Source: Verrucomicrobiaceae bacterium | GTDB taxonomy: Bacteria > Verrucomicrobiota > Verrucomicrobiia > Verrucomicrobiales > Verrucomicrobiaceae | Assembly (NCBI GenBank): GCA_016795485.1 | Contig: JAEUHM010000041.1 | Span: 1 to 64,000, forward strand | Reading direction: 5' to 3' | DNA length: 64,000 bases | Part shown: positions 42,499 through 51,106 of the stretch, in pieces | How the letters are laid out: each line of letters opens with the position of its first letter | How positions within the stretch are numbered: the first letter of the stretch is position 1 | Made by a program: the position numbers and the translations under genes | The notes under the pieces: model-generated | The model's input: the letters and a program-made list of their open reading frames with translations, nothing else | Database searches by the model: none | What the model was told of the DNA's origin: nothing

Positions 42499-43302
42499 TT
42501 AGGCCTTGGAGTTTGATTCCAAGGGCTTCTCACACATGAGTGCAGGAAGGTCGATGAGCAGATTGCCACTACGCATCAGCGTTTCGCCAACGAGGAGTGC
42601 ATCTGCACCGCAGTTGGCCACTCGTTGAGCATCGGCTACTGTTTTGATGCCGCTCTCGCTGACGAGAATGATGTCATCTGGCACTTCTTCAGCGAGTTCC
42701 TCCGTGGTGGCTAGATCAACGGTGAATGTCTTCAGGTTACGGTTGTTGACGCCAATGATGGTGGCGTCTGTATCCAGCGCCCGATCAAGCTCTGGTAGAT
42801 CATGCACTTCCATCAGCACTTCGAGCTGGAAGGAGTGGGCAGTCTCCAAGAGGTGCTTCAAGGTGGGCTGATCCAGCGCGGCTACGATGAGCAGGATGGC
42901 ATCAGCACCAGCGACCACCGCTTCAAAGATCTGAGCTTCGTGGACGATAAAGTCTTTCCGAAGCACGGGAATGTCCACCTCACGGCGGATGTTGGTCATG
43001 TAGTCGAGCCGACCTTGAAAATACTTCTCGTCGGTGAGGACGCTAATGCCGCTGGCACCTGCTTTGGCATAAGTGCGTGCGATGGTCAGGTAGTCGAAGT
43101 CCTGGTTGATGACCCCGGCTGATGGAGAAGCCTTTTTGACCTCAGCGATGAGTCCTAAACGACCAGGATCGGAGATGAGATGTGCGGCAAGTGACCTGAA
43201 GTCATTGCGCGTGGTTGCAGCGGCCCGCAGCTTGTCGGCTCGCGGCAGCAGTTTCTCGATCTCCTTGTGCTTTTGGGCGATGATCTCGTCCAGTTTGTTC
43301 AT
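42499..43302 (-). CDS. trpC: Indole-3-glycerol phosphate synthase
   Basis: TrpC closes the indole ring in tryptophan synthesis. The 267-residue TIM barrel shows LIAEVKKASPSAGVI (Glu and catalytic Lys), VLRKDFIVHEAQIFEAVVAGADAILLI (catalytic Lys), EVLMEVHDLPELDRAL, IIGVNNRNLKTFTVDL and LVSESGIKTVADA. No trpD or trpF neighbours are present, so the trp genes are dispersed. It is upstream of the DJ-1 gene and divergent from a methyltransferase gene. Confidence 0.97.
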   Translation of the reverse strand: MNKLDEIIAQKHKEIEKLLPRADKLRAAATTRNDFRSLAAHLISDPGRLGLIAEVKKASPSAGVINQDFDYLTIARTYAKAGASGISVLTDEKYFQGRLDYMTNIRREVDIPVLRKDFIVHEAQIFEAVVAGADAILLIVAALDQPTLKHLLETAHSFQLEVLMEVHDLPELDRALDTDATIIGVNNRNLKTFTVDLATTEELAEEVPDDIILVSESGIKTVADAQRVANCGADALLVGETLMRSGNLLIDLPALMCEKPLESNSKA

Positions 43303-43344
43303 GCGGGTTGCAAGATGCCGGGCGGGGTGTCAGTTGCAAGCCAC

Positions 43345-43935
43345 ATGAACGAATGGGAAGCAAAGTATCAGCGTGGCGAGGTGTTTTGGGATCGCGGAGC
43401 AGCCTCACCACCGCTTGTGGCATGGGCAAAAGCGCATCCCGAACTTCTCAAGGGCCGGGTCTTGGTGATCGGTTGCGGACACGGCCACGATGTGGCGGCT
43501 CTGCGTGAACTTGGGGTGGATGCAGCCGGCTTGGACATCTCACCAACCGCGCTGAAGGGTGCTGCCGAGCGTTATCCCGACGTCCCGGCGGATCATTGGT
43601 TGTGCGAGGATTTGTTTAACCTGTCCCCGACTGCGTTGAATGCCTGGGATGTCATCATCGAGCACACTTGCTTGAGTGGTATGCCGCCGGAAATGCGGCA
43701 CGACTACAGTAGGGGCGTGCTGGCGGCTCTAAAGCCAGCTGGATTGATTGTTGGCATCTGGTTCATCAGTCCTGACCTTGATCCGGGTCATGTCGGCCCG
43801 CCTTATCCGCTGCCGGTAGAGGCGCTGGACACGCTTTTTGCCGAGACGTGCACGGTGATTGAAGATCGTGTGCCTAAAGAAGCCTATCCTGGCCGTGAGG
43901 GCAGAGAGCGCCTGCGTGTGCTAAGAAAGAACTGA
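43345..43935 (+). CDS. SAM-dependent methyltransferase, thiopurine methyltransferase-like
   Basis: From ATG 43345 (MNEWEAKYQRGEVFWDRGAASPPL) the 196 residues have the TPMT-type fold: RVLVIGCGHGHDVAALRELGVDAAGLDISPTAL is motif I and the acidic loop, CEDLFNL motif II, and DVIIEHTCLSGMPPEMRHDY the family-specific segment. Members methylate sulfur, selenium or halide acceptors. ATG 43315 would add ten residues. It diverges from trpC, with only 42 bp between starts. Confidence 0.92.
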   Translation: MNEWEAKYQRGEVFWDRGAASPPLVAWAKAHPELLKGRVLVIGCGHGHDVAALRELGVDAAGLDISPTALKGAAERYPDVPADHWLCEDLFNLSPTALNAWDVIIEHTCLSGMPPEMRHDYSRGVLAALKPAGLIVGIWFISPDLDPGHVGPPYPLPVEALDTLFAETCTVIEDRVPKEAYPGREGRERLRVLRKN

Positions 43936-43960
43936 TCACTGCTATTCCGGTACAAGTGAA

Positions 43961-43988
43961 GGCCGGGGAGCAACCACGCCCCCCGGCC
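43961..43988. terminator. GC-rich hairpin between convergent genes
   Basis: GGCCGGGG and CCCCGGCC form a perfect 8-bp stem around 12 nt between the convergent methyltransferase and ammonium transporter genes. There is no T-tract on either side, so it may be a structural or factor-assisted terminator. Confidence 0.5.
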
Positions 43989-44020
43989 AACCACTAACCA
44001 GCACAGAAAAACTTGTTCAA

Positions 44021-45505
44021 TTAATGCTCGTAACCAGCCTCACCATGCTCGGTGAGGTCGAGTCCGGTGGACTCGGTTTCGGCATCGGCACGGAGACCAA
44101 CAACCATCTTCACGATGAAAGCGATGATGGTGGTGGCGACCACGCTCCAGACGATGGTGAGGACCACGGCCTTGAGTTGGTTACCGAGGAGACCTTCTTT
44201 CAGGCCGCCTACGATGGCGTTTGCTTTTTCATCAGCGAACACACCCGTGAGGATAGCTCCAAGGGTTCCACCAACGCCGTGGACACCAAAGGTATCGAGG
44301 GCGTCGTCGTAACCGAGCATCTTCTTGAGGTAGGCAACCGCGAAGAAAGGAATCACACCAGCGAGCACACCGATGATCACGGAAGAGGTAGCTGTTACAA
44401 AGCCAGCTCCGGGAGTGATGACCACCAGACCGGCTACGATACCGGAGCAGAAGCCAAGGACTGAAGGCTTACCACGAAGGACCCACTCAAGGACCGCCCA
44501 AACAAAGCCTGCTGTAGCAGCTGCGAGCGTGGTGGTCATGAAGGCGTTAGCAGCGATGCCGTCAGCACCGAGAGCGGAGCCTGCATTGAAGCCATACCAG
44601 CCGACCCAGAGCATGCCAGTGCCGATAGCGCAGAGAACCATGCTGTGAGGAGCCATCGGCTCTTTACCGTAGCCCTTACGTGGGCCGAGGATGAGGCAGA
44701 GGATCAAGGCGCTCCAGCCAGAGGTCATGTGAACGACCGTTCCACCTGCAAAGTCGATAGCTTTGATGGTGGCGTTCGGGTTAAGAGGACCGCACATAAA
44801 TCCAGTCGTGCTCCACACCATGTGAGCGAATGGGAAGTAAACGGCGAACATCCAGAGTGCGACAAAGATCAGCACGGAGATGAACTTCATGCGCTCAGCA
44901 ATGGCACCAATGATAAGTGCAGGGGTAATGATGGCGAAGCTGAGTTGGAACATGGCCCACATGGCATCACTGATCCACCAGTAACCTGCACCTGATACGT
45001 ATGGCGAGACGCCGTCGAGGAACTTATAGGCCATGTCACCAATGAAGGCGTTTCCAGCTCCGAAGGAGAGACTGTAGCCGCAAGCCCACCAAAGAATGGT
45101 CACCAGACCTGCGATTCCCATGCACTGAGCAATGACTGACAGCACGTTTTTCTTCCGCACGAGACCACCATAGAACAAAGCCAAACCAGGAAGGGTCATG
45201 AAGATGACCAAAGCCGTACTGACCATCTGCCAAGCGTTGTGACCTGGGCCAGGACCTGCGATGTTGGACGTCCATGTGACATCCCCGTCCTTACCTGGCT
45301 GCACGTTTTGCACGTACTTCTCCAAGTCGAAGATACGCTGTTCGAGCGAGGGGCCTGCAGGAGCGGCAGGTGCTGCTGCGGGTGCTGCTGCGGGTGCTGG
45401 AGCGGGTGCTGGCTCAGACTGAGCCAGCAATGAGCTTGCGGCCAGTCCCGTTGTAAGGGCCGCGAGCAGAACAGCCCGCAGACCTCGATGGTGTGTCTTG
45501 ATCAT
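44021..45505 (-). CDS. amt: Ammonium transporter (Amt/MEP/Rh family)
   Basis: The 494-residue inner-membrane channel is preceded by a signal-like segment (AVLLAALTTGLAASSLLAQ) and an Ala/Pro repeat linker, residues 30-52. Eleven membrane helices follow, with LPGLALFYGGLVRKKNVLS, DFAGGTVVHMTSGWSALIL (first pore His) and DTFGVHGVGGTLGAILTGVFA (second pore His). It conducts ammonia. No glnK/PII gene is adjacent. A sigma-54 promoter lies 71 bp upstream, consistent with nitrogen control. Confidence 0.96.
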   Translation of the reverse strand: MIKTHHRGLRAVLLAALTTGLAASSLLAQSEPAPAPAPAAAPAAAPAAPAGPSLEQRIFDLEKYVQNVQPGKDGDVTWTSNIAGPGPGHNAWQMVSTALVIFMTLPGLALFYGGLVRKKNVLSVIAQCMGIAGLVTILWWACGYSLSFGAGNAFIGDMAYKFLDGVSPYVSGAGYWWISDAMWAMFQLSFAIITPALIIGAIAERMKFISVLIFVALWMFAVYFPFAHMVWSTTGFMCGPLNPNATIKAIDFAGGTVVHMTSGWSALILCLILGPRKGYGKEPMAPHSMVLCAIGTGMLWVGWYGFNAGSALGADGIAANAFMTTTLAAATAGFVWAVLEWVLRGKPSVLGFCSGIVAGLVVITPGAGFVTATSSVIIGVLAGVIPFFAVAYLKKMLGYDDALDTFGVHGVGGTLGAILTGVFADEKANAIVGGLKEGLLGNQLKAVVLTIVWSVVATTIIAFIVKMVVGLRADAETESTGLDLTEHGEAGYEH

Positions 45506-45575
45506 GTTTAGTTTTAATGGTGGATGTTAGGTTAAGGATGCCCCGCGGCCGCAGAAGCACTTCGAGCGACTCTCT

Positions 45576-45593
45576 TAGCAACAGGCGTGCCAA
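45576..45593 (-). promoter_or_regulatory. Sigma-54 (RpoN) promoter of amt
   Basis: On the minus strand TTGGCACG-CCTG-TTGCTA matches the -24/-12 consensus TTGGCACG-N4-TTGC at every core position, with GG and GC correctly spaced. Transcription would start near 45565, about 60 nt before the amt ATG at 45505. Confidence 0.85.
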
Positions 45594-45852
45594 CTTTTTT
45601 TATCACGCTGGAAGGCTCATGAAATAAGGCTTCCAGAAACTCATCGGAGGACTCTGGGGGCTAAAAGGGCTCGAAATCGGCAAAAGTTTTTCCAAGGCGG
45701 GCCGATTTGGAGGATAAGTTCAAAAAAACTTTGGCGACCTTAGCTAAATAGTCGCTCCAACAGCCAAGTTTCAAGCATTCGGGCCTTGTTCAAGGCACGT
45801 ATTTCCAGTAAACTTTCAACTCTCTAGACCGCCGCTGTAACACCCCACAGTC
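45594..45852. other. Regulatory intergenic region between amt and the HYR-domain gene
   Basis: This 259-base AT-richer stretch contains a 7-bp inverted repeat CTGGAAG-N15-CTTCCAG at 45608-45636, just upstream of the sigma-54 site. It is a possible enhancer-binding-protein site, though closer than usual. Several T/A runs follow (for example CAAAAAAAC). The promoter for the divergent plus-strand gene must lie here; none was clear. Confidence 0.45.
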
Positions 45853-47766
45853 ATGATGCCATCGCTCTTTCCCTTTCGTGTTCTCAACGCTCTTCTCCTG
45901 TGCATCGCCACATGGTTGAGCACTGCGGACCCAGTATTTGCAAATGGGGATTCGATTCCGCCATCCATCACTCCGCCTGCAAATGTGGGTGTAGTGGCCG
46001 TGCATCCTCTGGGTGCTATCGTCACCTATCCAGAGGCTGTTGTGACGGATGCAGGAAGTGGTGTCGCAGAAGTGACCTACTCTCGTTCAAGCGGTGTGCC
46101 GTTTCCTGTTGGAACGACCATCGTCACCATCACCGCCACTGATTTGTCTAACAACGTGAGCATGGCAAACTTCAATGTAACTGTTCTGCCTCTCTCGATT
46201 ACTCGGCCCAGGGACGGCATTAACATCAGAGAGGACTCAGAGGGAGTAGTGGTAGAGGGATTCACAGGAAATCCTGTTACTGGAGTTTCAGTCACTCCCA
46301 ATGGCGGAGCGCCAATACCGGCCACATTGACTCCCTCGACCGCAGGCCGACTCAAATGGCAGGCTGTTCTGCCCAATCCACTTCCTGGCGCAAACACACT
46401 GCTCGTAACGGCGACAAATGGCACCGGCAACGTCTCTGCACCTCCAGTTCACTTCACCTATGATGTTCAGCGGCCGCTCGTGGTGACTGTAGATCCGCCT
46501 GGATCTGGCACTGTGGTGATTCATCCTCCTCGCCGTGGGGGCAAGGCACGAGTTGGCAACAACTACACCGTGGAAGCTCGCCCAGGACGCGGTTATTTGT
46601 TCGACCACTGGAGCGGCAAACCCTCAGGCACTGCTCTAACAACGACATTCACTGCGGCCGAGGGTGATGTGGTGAATGCTCATTTTGTTCTGTCTCCTTT
46701 CACAAAGTCTGCCTCTGGTGACTACATGGGCGTCGTGCGCGGCACCGGGCCAACCGGAGATATCCGTGCAAATACAGGCCTCATGACCTCGACGATTTCA
46801 CTCCTCAACGGAGCGCTGTCAGGGCGAGTCATTCTTGATGGCACGTTCTACGCTTTTTCGGGGGTTCTCTCGCCTCATACCCTCACTTACAACACTCCGC
46901 TGCCTAACAATGGCCTAGCGTTTCAGTTCACTCTGAACATCGCAGGTGCCGTTCCCAAACTCGAAGGCAATATCTTGAAGCGCTCAGCAGGGAGTACGAC
47001 CGCTACGATTCCCTTCAGCATTGCTCGTGGATACTCACGGACAGATCGACCACCAGTAGCGCTCGCAGTTCCATTCAACGCTGCTTTTGGCATACCGACC
47101 GCCAGAGATGCGCTGACGGCGGATCAGATTCCTGGCGGGCACGGGTTTGGAGTGGTTGCGATCAGCAAGGCAGATGGAACCACGCGATTCACTGGCATCC
47201 TGGCAGACGGAACGGGATACATCGCAACAGGAAGGCTTGGCCTTGATGGGACGGTGCCGGTGTTTGCTCCCTTCCCTGGTGGCACCGGCTTGCTGGCAGG
47301 CAATCTTGTAATCGATCAATCACAACCCACAACCGATGTGACGGGAACCAACCTAGCTTGGTATCGTGGAGCTAGTTCGCAACAGCACTACGGTGTCGGC
47401 TACGGCAGTGGGCTGTATTGCAACGTGTTTGGCGCCAAACAGTTCACATCAAGCGCAAAAACACTGGGGCTTGATGCGTCCATCACGCTGACGCTTTCCA
47501 ATGGGCCGTTTTTGAGCCCCGTGGCGTTGACACTAAACCAAGGCTTGGGGCGATACACTTCTGTGGATGGTCTCACCACTCTTTCTCTGGGTGCCACCGG
47601 TGTGGTGATTGGTAGCTACACGCCGAGTGTGCCCACGAGTCGCCATGAGATCAAAGGGATCGTGATTGGAAAGGTCGGCTCGCAGGTTTTTGGGGCGGTT
47701 TATAGCCCGCAAGTCATTCCAGTCACTGGCACTGGTAAAGTCGGGTTGATTGATATCGATCCGTAG
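45853..47766 (+). CDS. Secreted HYR and InlB-repeat-like domain protein
   Basis: The 637-residue protein has a Sec signal (LNALLLCIATWLSTADPVFA). Residues about 36-113 form a HYR-type immunoglobulin-like domain (TYPEAVVTDAGSGVAEVTYSRSSGVPFPVGTTIVTITATD). A second Ig-like domain with bacterial-adhesin character follows, then a divergent InlB B-repeat (YTVEARPGRGYLFDHWSGKPSGTALTTTFTAAEGDVVNAHFV, about 235-280). The C-terminal 350 residues are Gly/Thr-rich beta structure of no family I know. It is likely exported or surface-attached, with a binding rather than enzymatic role. Confidence 0.86.
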   Translation: MMPSLFPFRVLNALLLCIATWLSTADPVFANGDSIPPSITPPANVGVVAVHPLGAIVTYPEAVVTDAGSGVAEVTYSRSSGVPFPVGTTIVTITATDLSNNVSMANFNVTVLPLSITRPRDGINIREDSEGVVVEGFTGNPVTGVSVTPNGGAPIPATLTPSTAGRLKWQAVLPNPLPGANTLLVTATNGTGNVSAPPVHFTYDVQRPLVVTVDPPGSGTVVIHPPRRGGKARVGNNYTVEARPGRGYLFDHWSGKPSGTALTTTFTAAEGDVVNAHFVLSPFTKSASGDYMGVVRGTGPTGDIRANTGLMTSTISLLNGALSGRVILDGTFYAFSGVLSPHTLTYNTPLPNNGLAFQFTLNIAGAVPKLEGNILKRSAGSTTATIPFSIARGYSRTDRPPVALAVPFNAAFGIPTARDALTADQIPGGHGFGVVAISKADGTTRFTGILADGTGYIATGRLGLDGTVPVFAPFPGGTGLLAGNLVIDQSQPTTDVTGTNLAWYRGASSQQHYGVGYGSGLYCNVFGAKQFTSSAKTLGLDASITLTLSNGPFLSPVALTLNQGLGRYTSVDGLTTLSLGATGVVIGSYTPSVPTSRHEIKGIVIGKVGSQVFGAVYSPQVIPVTGTGKVGLIDIDP

Positions 47767-47819
47767 TCCCTGAGATCGGGCACCGCTTCAGTTTTTCCCT
47801 GATCGTCTTCTGGAAAGCA

Positions 47820-47843
47820 GACTTGCCTTGTCAAAGGCAAGTC
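47820..47843. terminator. Perfect 8-bp hairpin between two plus-strand genes
   Basis: GACTTGCC and GGCAAGTC pair perfectly around TTGTCAAA, 53 bp after the HYR gene stop and 39 bp before the Wza-like start. Without a T-tract it could be a terminator or a leader hairpin for the downstream gene. Confidence 0.4.
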
Positions 47844-47881
47844 GCACGCGCACTATGGCCCCTCTGCTTCGCCTTGATCCC

Positions 47882-48571
47882 ATGTCGATTCCTTTAGTCC
47901 GTAACCTCATTATTGCAGCGCTGACCGCCTTATCACTGCCCGCATGTAACACGATGAAAAAAGCCGTGAGTTGGGTGCCTGTGCCCAAGATCCCGCTGCC
48001 TAGTTTTTCATCCATCAAACGCGTTATTCCGGGTATGGACCGACATGATCGTGTGGATTCATCGGATCCAAGCATCCCGTTCTCGCCAGACGCCGCGCTG
48101 GCTCCTGGCCATACCTTGCGCATTAAGGTTTACTCGGGTTCCAGAGGTGCAAACGAGGAGTTCGAGGGGCTGATTGTCATCAATGGCGCGGGTGTGGCGG
48201 ATTTTGACGAATATGGCCGGGCCAAACTTGGTGGATTGAGTGTGAGGGATGCTCGCAAGGCGATTCAGACCCTTTTCTCTAGCGGTGGATTCACATCTGG
48301 AACCCTCAACGTTCACGTAATCTCCATCGAGAACACTAAACTTGTGTTCATCGAGGGAGACGTTGTTCAACCGCGAGCATTGCCCTGGCAGAAACGCATG
48401 GGTGTAGCAGATTGCGTCCGTGCGGCCGGTGGGCGACCCGTTAAGTCTCAAGCGCGCGCGGTGTACGTGACCCAGTTTGGCCAACGTCGTTTCTACCGCT
48501 CAGAAGCAGTTGCAGACGAAGAAGCAGATCTGGAACCTGGCGACATTATTTTCCTCCGCCCAGACCTCTGA
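47882..48571 (+). CDS. Polysaccharide export lipoprotein, Wza-like
   Basis: From ATG 47882 the 229 residues include a lipoprotein signal with lipobox LSLPAC, a Pro-rich stretch, and a poly-export domain (HTLRIKVYSGSRGANEEFEGLIVINGAGVADFDEYGRAKLGGLSVRDARKAI). An SLBB-like second unit follows (VFIEGDVVQPRALPWQKRMGVADCVRAAGGRP) and the end is LEPGDIIFLRPDL. Wza-type proteins form outer-membrane pores for capsule or exopolysaccharide. It is short and no polymerase, flippase or kinase genes are nearby, so it may serve a distant locus. An earlier in-frame start would precede the signal. Confidence 0.88.
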   Translation: MSIPLVRNLIIAALTALSLPACNTMKKAVSWVPVPKIPLPSFSSIKRVIPGMDRHDRVDSSDPSIPFSPDAALAPGHTLRIKVYSGSRGANEEFEGLIVINGAGVADFDEYGRAKLGGLSVRDARKAIQTLFSSGGFTSGTLNVHVISIENTKLVFIEGDVVQPRALPWQKRMGVADCVRAAGGRPVKSQARAVYVTQFGQRRFYRSEAVADEEADLEPGDIIFLRPDL

Positions 48572-48581
48572 TTCGCACTTT

Positions 48582-49097
48582 ATGGCACTACTTACCTCTT
48601 TTGAGCCGCCTCGGAAGCCGGCGGCACCGGAGCCGGGAATCCTAGATGGGCTCCGCTCTCCAGCAGTGTTGCGTATTGGCACCGGACTGGTGTTGCTTCT
48701 TTACTACGGCATTCCGGCCGTCATGCGCGGCTATCCATATGTTTGGAGTGGTGCAGCCTGGGATTGGCCAGATATTCTAAAGCAAGCAGGCTTGCCTGCT
48801 CCTGGCATCTTGGCACCGATTGCTGCAGGCCTCATCGCAGCCGTTGGCTCGGCATGGACGCTTGGTTTCCTCACGCGATTGTTCGCCATTTTGTTCATTC
48901 CTGTTTCGGCAGGTGCCATTCTTGTAGCCGAAAAGCTCGACGCCAAAGCGCACCAGCCGTTCTGCTACCTTCTTTTGTTCACCACCATCACCCTGGTGCT
49001 GTTTGGTTCCGGCAATATCTCAGTAGATCAGCTCTTCAAACTGGTCGAGAGGCCGAAAAAGAAGAAAAAGCGTGGGATGTTTGATGACATTCGATGA
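48582..49097 (+). CDS. DoxX-like inner-membrane protein
   Basis: From ATG 48582 the 171-residue protein has about four membrane helices, RIGTGLVLLLYYGIPAVMRG, PIAAGLIAAVGSAWTLGFL, AILFIPVSAGAILVA and YLLLFTTITLVLFGSG. A basic tail (PKKKKKRGMFDDIR) follows. The arrangement matches DoxX/TQO-small-subunit-like proteins, whose function is mostly unclear. Its stop overlaps the ruvC start by four bases (ATGA), suggesting translational coupling. Confidence 0.82.
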   Translation: MALLTSFEPPRKPAAPEPGILDGLRSPAVLRIGTGLVLLLYYGIPAVMRGYPYVWSGAAWDWPDILKQAGLPAPGILAPIAAGLIAAVGSAWTLGFLTRLFAILFIPVSAGAILVAEKLDAKAHQPFCYLLLFTTITLVLFGSGNISVDQLFKLVERPKKKKKRGMFDDIR

Positions 49098-49612
49098 GCG
49101 CCGCAACTGAGCGAATCCTTTGCATCGATCCAGCTCTTCGGAACACCGGTTGGGCAGTGTTGGAAGTGGCGGGGAAGAGCACGGCACTGATCGAGTGCGG
49201 GATTGTGCGGAACGCTCCCAAGTTACTGCCATCTGGCTGCTTGGTGGCGATACGGGAGAACCTCTCGGATGTTATCGGGCGCTACGGACCGTCAGTTTGT
49301 GCCATTGAGTCCACCATTTATGTGCAAAGTTTCAAGACTGCCATTGCATTGGGCACAGCGAGAGGCGCGGCACTGATCGCTGCCGCAGAGCGCGGGTTGG
49401 CCATCTACGAATATGCACCTCGTGAAGTAAAGAATGCCGCTGTGGGCAGGGGAAGCGCAGACAAGCAGCAGGTAGCATTCATGATCAGGAGCATGCTCCG
49501 TCTGCGGGAGACGCCACCCGCTGATGTGGCAGATGCGATTGCGGTCGGCCTCGCCCATGTGCAAGCCATGGAGGCAAATCGTGCCCTTCAGTCAGAACGT
49601 AGGCGGATATGA
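49094..49612 (+). CDS. ruvC: Crossover junction endodeoxyribonuclease RuvC
   Basis: RuvC cuts Holliday junctions symmetrically with RuvAB. The 172-residue RNase H-fold protein has all four acidic catalytic residues: Asp12 in ILCIDPALRNTGW, Glu72 in VCAIEST, and Asp144 and Asp147 in PPADVADAIAVGLAH. It lacks ruvA and ruvB neighbours. Its start overlaps the DoxX-like gene, an atypical partner. Confidence 0.96.
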   Translation: MSAATERILCIDPALRNTGWAVLEVAGKSTALIECGIVRNAPKLLPSGCLVAIRENLSDVIGRYGPSVCAIESTIYVQSFKTAIALGTARGAALIAAAERGLAIYEYAPREVKNAAVGRGSADKQQVAFMIRSMLRLRETPPADVADAIAVGLAHVQAMEANRALQSERRRI

Positions 49613-49658
49613 CGTCTATAGCTGAAGGATTGGCACCGATGCGCCGTTCTCACGCTTC

Positions 49659-51092
49659 ATGCGCACACTCTTTTCACTGGCGATTGCCTCAGCCTTGGTT
49701 TGCAGCGCCACAGCCGCTCCCAAGTTCAACGTCCTTCATATCGTTTCCGACGATTTGAACTGCTCACTTGGCACTTATGGGCACCAACAGGTCAAGTCGC
49801 CAAATATTGACAAGCTAGCAGCGACAGGAGTGAAGTTTTCGCGCGCCTATTGTCAGTTTCCACTGTGCAACCCGAGCCGCGCATCCTTCATGACGGGCAT
49901 GAGACCTGGAAGCACCAAGGTCTATGAGAACTCCACACACTTTCGGCAAGCCTTGCCGGATATTTCAAGTATTCCACAGACCTTCTCCAAAGCTGGTGCC
50001 TTTTCTGCGCGAGTGGGAAAACTTTATCACTACGGCGTGCCGACTCAGATTGGCACCAGTGGCCTGGATGATGAGCCGTCGTGGCAACTTGTTGTCAATC
50101 CTATCGGCCATGACAAGAAAGTAGAGGATAAAATCTTTTCCCTCACACCTGGGCAGTTTGGCGGCACCTTGAGTTGGTTCAACGATGAGTCAGAAGAACC
50201 GCAAACGGACGCCATTGGTGCCACTGAGGCAATCAAGTTGTTGGAAGCAAAAAAGGGCGGACCATTTTACCTCGCCGTAGGTTTCTACCGCCCGCATACC
50301 CCGTATGTTGCTCCCAAGAAATACTTCGACATGTATCCAATAGAGAAAGTCGAGTTGCCGGGTGGTCCCATGAAGGATGCTCCGGGCATACCGGAGGCTG
50401 CATACGGCAGCTACAAGAAAGAGCAGGACCAATTGACGGATGACCTCAGGAGACAAGCCCTCCAGGCTTACTTCGCGTCCACAACGTTCATGGATGATCA
50501 AGTGGGAGAACTACTCGCTGCGGTAGACAAGCTAGGACTAGCCGCCAACACAGTCATCGTTTTCCACAGCGACCACGGCTATCATTTGGGTGATCATGGT
50601 CTGTGGCAAAAAATGAGTCTTTGGGAAAACTCCGCCCATGTTCCCCTGGTCATTCGTGTTCCAGGCAATCCAAATAACGGCAAGGCGTGCCCGCGCACTG
50701 TCGAGTTGATTGATCTGCACCCGACTTTGGCAGATGTGTGTGGACTTCCGGCACCCAAGACAGATGGAGTGAGCCTCAAACCCCTTTTGGACAACCCAGA
50801 CGCCAAGTGGGATCGGCCCGCATTCACTCAAACGACGCGCAATCTGGCAGTAGGCACTTTTGCCAAAGGCGAAGGCAAGAAGAGCAAAGGGAAAGGCAAG
50901 GGAAAGGGCTTCGGTGGCGTCAGCGTCCGCACCGAGAAGTTCCGTTACACCGAGTGGGATGAAGGACGCCAAGGAGCAACGCTTTTTGATATGGAAACCG
51001 ATCCGCAAGAAGCCAAAGACCTCTCAAAGGATGCCGCGTTTGCTGAGATAGTGGCAAAGCTGAAGGCTCAATTGGCCGAGTTGAAGAAATAG
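49659..51092 (+). CDS. Exported type I sulfatase (iduronate-2-sulfatase-like)
   Basis: The 477-residue enzyme has a signal peptide (cleavage near TAA, residue 20). Metal ligands Asp31 and Asp32 lie in IVSDDLN. The C-x-P-S-R motif CNPSR has Cys70 for formylglycine conversion, followed by FMTGMRPG. HSDHGYHLGDHGLW supplies further metal and substrate ligands. It removes sulfate esters from polysaccharides. A Lys/Gly-rich insert (GEGKKSKGKGKGKG, about 407-420) is unusual and probably a surface loop. An anaerobic or FGE-type maturase must be elsewhere. Confidence 0.94.
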   Translation: MRTLFSLAIASALVCSATAAPKFNVLHIVSDDLNCSLGTYGHQQVKSPNIDKLAATGVKFSRAYCQFPLCNPSRASFMTGMRPGSTKVYENSTHFRQALPDISSIPQTFSKAGAFSARVGKLYHYGVPTQIGTSGLDDEPSWQLVVNPIGHDKKVEDKIFSLTPGQFGGTLSWFNDESEEPQTDAIGATEAIKLLEAKKGGPFYLAVGFYRPHTPYVAPKKYFDMYPIEKVELPGGPMKDAPGIPEAAYGSYKKEQDQLTDDLRRQALQAYFASTTFMDDQVGELLAAVDKLGLAANTVIVFHSDHGYHLGDHGLWQKMSLWENSAHVPLVIRVPGNPNNGKACPRTVELIDLHPTLADVCGLPAPKTDGVSLKPLLDNPDAKWDRPAFTQTTRNLAVGTFAKGEGKKSKGKGKGKGFGGVSVRTEKFRYTEWDEGRQGATLFDMETDPQEAKDLSKDAAFAEIVAKLKAQLAELKK

Positions 51093-51106
51093 CGGTAACG
51101 CCACGG

